A program made the position numbers and the translations under genes. This document shows positions 60,376-64,000 of a stretch of DNA of 64,000 nt, one piece after another (the stretch's first letter is position 1; each line of letters opens with the position of its first letter). The stretch is from Anticarsia gemmatalis. Its lineage: Eukaryota; Arthropoda; Insecta; Lepidoptera; Erebidae. The stretch lies in NCBI RefSeq assembly GCF_050436995.1, contig NC_134762.1, positions 9,198,167 through 9,262,166 on the forward strand. The letters are read 5' to 3'. The notes below the pieces were generated by a model. That model did no database searches and was not told the DNA's origin. It worked only from the letters and a program-made list of their open reading frames with translations.

Positions 60376-62343
60376 TGTGTTTTTTATTTTGTGTGTATAT
60401 ACTTTATATTATTATTTATTTACACCTCATATTGTCTACACCTATTATTATTTATTTGTACACCCTTTCTCAACTCACTCTCCTTCCTCTTTTTAACACC
60501 TTCATAAAAATCTCTGCATCACCCCAAGGTAGACTGGCAGAAAATGCCCCTGGCATTAAGTCCGCCTTTATACAGCCCTGTATATAAAGTTTGAATAAAT
60601 AAAATAAATAAATAAATAATAGCTCTGATTCAGAAGAAGATCTAGAGTTATCGACACCACCTCCTTCATCGCCAGCGCTTTCATCATCTTCATTGATTCG
60701 AGGATCCAGAGTAAGACAATCTTCACGCAGAGGTGGAAGACGTTTCATGCGAGCACGGGGAAGAGGTAGGATTGTACAAGTTAACAATGAAACCAGTAAT
60801 ACTTGGACAGGAGTGTTTAGCCCAACTAAACACAACTTACATTCACCTAATTATGTTCAAAGAGTTTTTAATGATTTCGAAATGTTTAAATATTTTGAAG
60901 ACTATATAGACGATACAATTTTAGAGAAAATGGTAACAGCAACCAACCAAACAGAAATGCTGAAGAATCAAAAGAGTCTTGGACTCACATTGAGAGAATT
61001 GAAGACATTCTTTGGTATATCTATGGTCATGGCCACTATTGGCTATCCTAAAATCAAAATGTACTGGGAAAAAGCTTGGCGACTTCCAATAGTGGCAGAT
61101 AATATGACCCGTGACAGATTTTTCTTGTTAAGAACCCGGTTTAAGGTAGTTTTCGATAATGATATCCCAGACAGTCAGCGCGCAATCGACAAAATCTGGA
61201 AAGTAACACCTCTATTTGACCGTATCTGCGAAGGATGTCATGTTCAACAAAAGTCCGAGCATCTCTCAATAGACGAAATGATTATACCATTCTCAGGTCA
61301 ATGTGGTATTAGGCAGTACTGCCCTAATAAGCCCAATCCCGTCGGATTAAAAGTATTTGTTTTGGCCAACCCTAACGGATGTATTTGTGAAGGTATACGA
61401 GGGAGCAACGACGTTTTCAGATTATGATGGTTTCAGTTTGGGAGAGTCAGCTGTTTTGTACCTGACAACGTCATTAGTTCCGGGACACTATTTGTACTTT
61501 GATCGCTACTTCACATCTATGAAGTTGATGCAAGAATTAACCCATCGTGGTTTTAATGCTTCTGGGACTATCATGAAGAATCGTGTACCTCGCGACTGCG
61601 TCATGACACCTGACAATGAGTTCTCAAAACAGAGCCGTGGAACTACTGAGGTTCTTGCTTCGCAAGATGGAAAAATAGCTGTAACAAAATGGTTAGACAA
61701 CAAGCCCGTTTTACTAATGTCAACTTGTTTCACTGACGAAAATGTTGATACATGTAAGCGTTGGAATAAAATAACTAAAAGATATATCCAAGTTCCACGC
61801 CCAGAAGTCATCAAAATGTACAACGCGAATATGGGTGGCGTCGATTTGGCAGACAGAATGATAGCAGTTTGCCCGATACGGGCGCGAACTCGTAAGTGGA
61901 CTATCAGGTTTATTTTTCATATGATTGACATTGCTGTGTCGAATTCTTGGATTATTTATCGTGAGCAACGTAAGCTTCAGAATGACCCCTTGCACAAAAT
62001 ACCTCAGCTGCGTGAGTACAAGTTAAAATTGGGCTTTAAATTGATAGAGGAAAACTCGGCATCCTTAGCTGAAGAGGAATCATGTGATGAACATTTAGAT
62101 CTACCAAGCCAGCAAAAAAATAGGCGAACTGCAATAAATCCCTTGCCAACTGTCCAAAAAAGAACATCGAATGCACGACATATGCCACAATTTACAAAGA
62201 AGCAGCAGAGATGTCGCAAGGAAGGCTGCAATAAGAAAACAACAGCTAAGTGCCGTTTTTGTCGTGTCTACTTATGTTTATGTAGTTCTAGGAATTGTTT
62301 TGCTCAATTCCATGGGTGTACCGCTAATTCTGATTCAGATTAA

Positions 62344-62753
62344 TTATTAATTTAAGATCTCCATTATGTAAAATTGTGAGACTGATTAAAGTTAAGTAAA
62401 ACAATATAATTAGGTAGTTCATGAAGAAAGTTATTATTTAGTTTTTGATTATTTTTTGTTTTTCATTCAAAGATTTTGGTAAAGATTAGCGTTTTTGTGA
62501 TTAACAACCAAAACAATAGTGGTTTACATTTAAAATATATTTCAATTACGGAGCAGAGAGTGATTATTTCAAATAAATATATGTTTAAGTATGAGGTGTT
62601 TCATTTCATATTAGAAACGACTATCCTAAATTAAGCACATCAAAAATTCATGATCATAGTTGTATAAAACTGGTGTTTTTAATATAGAACATCGCGAAAA
62701 ATTAGTTTTCCACATGCTATAATTTTTATTTTATTTTTTCTTGTATCTATATA
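62344..62753. other. Spacer between piggyBac copies 4 and 5
   Basis: AT-rich. The 3' flank of copy 4 and the 5' flank of copy 5. No terminal repeat or TTAA-anchored end could be assigned. Confidence 0.4.
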
Positions 62754-63942
62754 ATGGTAAGATATCATGTTGTAAAAATCAAATCAATAAACCAAAATAG
62801 CATACTCTCGGACTCAGGAGGATACAATAGATTTATTTTAATTAAACGACTTTTGCATTTTAGTAATCCGACTGACAACCACACTTTGACAAATGACGAA
62901 AAAAAGCTGCGAAAAATACAGCCAGTGATAGATCACTTGCAAAAAAAATTTCGCTCGCTGTATCTTCCGCGACAGGAGATCGCTATAGATGAATCTCTCC
63001 TCAAATGGCAAGGTCGCCTGTCATTCGCACAAAAAATTGCCACCAAAGCTGCCAAAGTAGGCGTAAAATCGTATGAGCTGTGCGAATCAGACACCGGCTA
63101 TTTGTGGAGATTTTCCATCTATACTGGAAAGACGGACAGACAGACGAATGACCGCACAGACAGACCGACAGACTTGACTGAAGGACCAACACTTGGACAG
63201 ATAGACTTGACTGAAGAATCAAAAGATGAACAGATAGATTTGACTGAAGAATAAAAAGATGGACAGATAGACTTGACTGATGGACCAAGAGACGCACTGA
63301 TAGACATGCCACCACTACCCACCAACGCCACCTCCAAAATTGTCCATGATCTGGTGAAGCCCTTATACATATAATCTAGGGCACACCTTAGTCATGGACA
63401 ATTTTTATAACTCGCCTTTGCTAGCTCGTTATTTGAAGTCACAGAGGACAGACTGCTTCGGGACTATTCGACTCAACAGAGAGTTTGTCCCTGAAGCGAT
63501 GAAAAAGATTAAGAAGCACGAGCTAAGGGAAGGCGAGATCGTCCATAGTTACACCGAAGACTTAAGTATGGTGATGTGGCGAGATTCAAACATAGTGTCG
63601 TTACTATCGATACATCACGATGGTGTTGTTGGGGGAGCCGAAAAATATGGCCGGTTCAAGTACAAGCCTAACGTTGTACTTGATTACAATCGCGCGATGG
63701 GGGGTGTCGATAGGAAGGATCAACTCCTATCGGCATTTCCAATAGAGCGAGTGCGAAATATTGTATGGTATAAGAAGGTCTTCCGCCGCCTTCTAAATAT
63801 CACGCTAATGAACGCCCATATAATATTTTGCACTCGCCATCAATGTAGTGCGCGAGATTTTTGGAGACAGGTGGCTGAAGGACTTGTCAAAGTTTTTGAG
63901 CCACCTGAAATTATATATAGATTCCGGAAGGCTAACCGGTAG
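62754..63942 (+). pseudogene. piggyBac transposase, copy 5 (PGBD4-like) with repeat expansion
   Basis: From ATG 62754 the frame has 'GGYNRFILIKRLLHFSNPTD', 'RQEIAIDESLLKWQGRL' (first Asp) and 'VKSYELCESDTGYLWRFSIY'. A repetitive acidic stretch (63120-63310) with one stop follows, then, after a shift near 63360, 'LGHTLVMDNFYNSPLLARYL' (second Asp), 'DCFGTIRLNR', 'YNRAMGGVDRKDQLLSAF' (third Asp) and a stop at 63942. The N-terminal third seems short. A C-terminal zinc finger is not seen before the stop. The three catalytic Asp remain, but the stop and shift make it inactive. Confidence 0.85.
63120..63310 (+). repeat. In-frame imperfect tandem repeat inside piggyBac copy 5
   Basis: Units of about 33-36 bp containing 'cagatagacttgactgaaga' occur four to five times, starting from a 'gacagacagac' run. 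They encode repeats of QIDLTEE-like peptides. The insertion lies between the conserved 'YTGK' and 'GH.l..DN' blocks of the transposase. Confidence 0.8.
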
Positions 63943-64000
63943 AAGCTTAGTGTTGTCAGTTAAGACATACAGTTTCGTATTGTTAGTATATAAATAATTG

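Larger units (their letters stand above)
55837..60616 (+). mobile_element. Full-length CR1/L2-like LINE (4.8 kb) with both ORFs open
   Basis: The element lies between direct repeats TAATAG (55831-55836 and 60617-60622). It ends in a short (AAATA)n-type tail rather than a poly-A tail, as CR1/L2 elements do. ORF1 and ORF2 have no stops or shifts. Removing it restores the piggyBac coding frame (SDSDRCN-SSDSEED), so the duplication length is reliable. The 5' leader starts with a T-run after the target. Confidence 0.9.
55412..62343 (+). pseudogene. piggyBac transposase, copy 4 (split by a LINE)
   Basis: Exon 1 (55412-55454, MASQQRGTRAPRQR) splices to exon 2 at 55710 ('VLHQDQILDELDRSEGDFSA'). A 4.8-kb LINE follows 55836. 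The frame resumes at 60617-60622 ('SSDSEEDLELSTPPPSSPAL') and has 'NDFEMFKYFEDYIDDTILEK', 'EHLSIDEMIIPFSGQCG' (first Asp), a shift near 61385, 'GHYLYFDRYFTSMKLMQEL' (second Asp), 'YNANMGGVDLADRM' (third Asp) and a C-terminal Cys-rich finger to 62343. All three catalytic Asp are intact. Apart from the LINE there is one frameshift. No TTAA-flanked ends were identified. Confidence 0.88.

Overview
This is eukaryotic nuclear DNA, most likely from a lepidopteran insect (moth or butterfly). The evidence is: GT-AG introns with short exons; AT-rich non-coding DNA full of 'gtacctacct' runs; a short Helitron and a tRNA-headed SINE of lepidopteran type; a repeat near 25.9-26.1 kb whose text ('aggattccgtacccaaacgg', 'catacaacaaacgtgat') I recognise from many lepidopteran genomes; and a transposon mix (piggyBac, Transib, hAT, P, MULE, Harbinger, Helitron, gypsy, CR1/R1/RTE-like LINEs) typical of that order. 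I see no convincing single-copy host gene. The window is a dense nest of transposable elements (TEs), many inserted into one another.

Layout. 0-5.1 kb: Harbinger fragments, a transposase-like pseudogene with a W-D-N-C...Q-N-K-N core, piggyBac copy 1 and Transib copy 1. 5.3-9.7 kb: GC-rich ~163-bp repeats around a decayed gypsy RT, an R1-type LINE fragment, a MADF-BESS fragment, a hAT C-terminus and a LINE ORF1. 10.7-12.0 kb: an open 437-aa transposase-like protein of a family I cannot name. 12.4-14.8 kb: piggyBac copy 2, carrying a twin fold-back palindrome and a 1.5-kb TIR element that itself carries a Helitron. 15.2-18.4 kb: a Harbinger copy cut by a Helitron end, then MADF pseudogenes. 18.4-20.9 kb: an apparently complete hAT element with perfect 8-bp target duplications. 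21.9-24.6 kb: a MULE and small pogo, DUF7869-like and mariner-like relics. 25.0-31.8 kb: a P element split by a 3.1-kb hAT (8-bp duplication). 32.1-35.2 kb: a hAT derivative, tandem repeats, a SINE, a pogo gene and a MULE fragment. 36.5-39.6 kb: a MULE transposase fused in frame to a hAT transposase. 39.6-46.2 kb: half of a DDE transposase, then a gypsy element with identical LTRs inside a small retroposon. 46.4-52.7 kb: two more Harbinger copies, an RTE tail, the other half of the DDE transposase family and Transib copy 2. 53-64 kb: three piggyBac genes, one split by a full-length, open CR1-like LINE.

The insertions give a relative history. Elements that look young are the 794-bp-LTR gypsy, the intact hAT at 18.4-20.9 kb and the full-length LINE at 55.8-60.6 kb. 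Most hosts of these insertions carry stops and frameshifts. The best candidates for something undescribed are the MULE-hAT fusion, the unnamed 437-aa transposase-like protein, the gypsy whose gag ORF starts inside the LTR and runs through the primer-binding site, the twin fold-back scar in piggyBac copy 2, and the Harbinger layout in which the MADF gene lies in the transposase intron on the opposite strand. No homology search was run; family names come from motifs I recognise.
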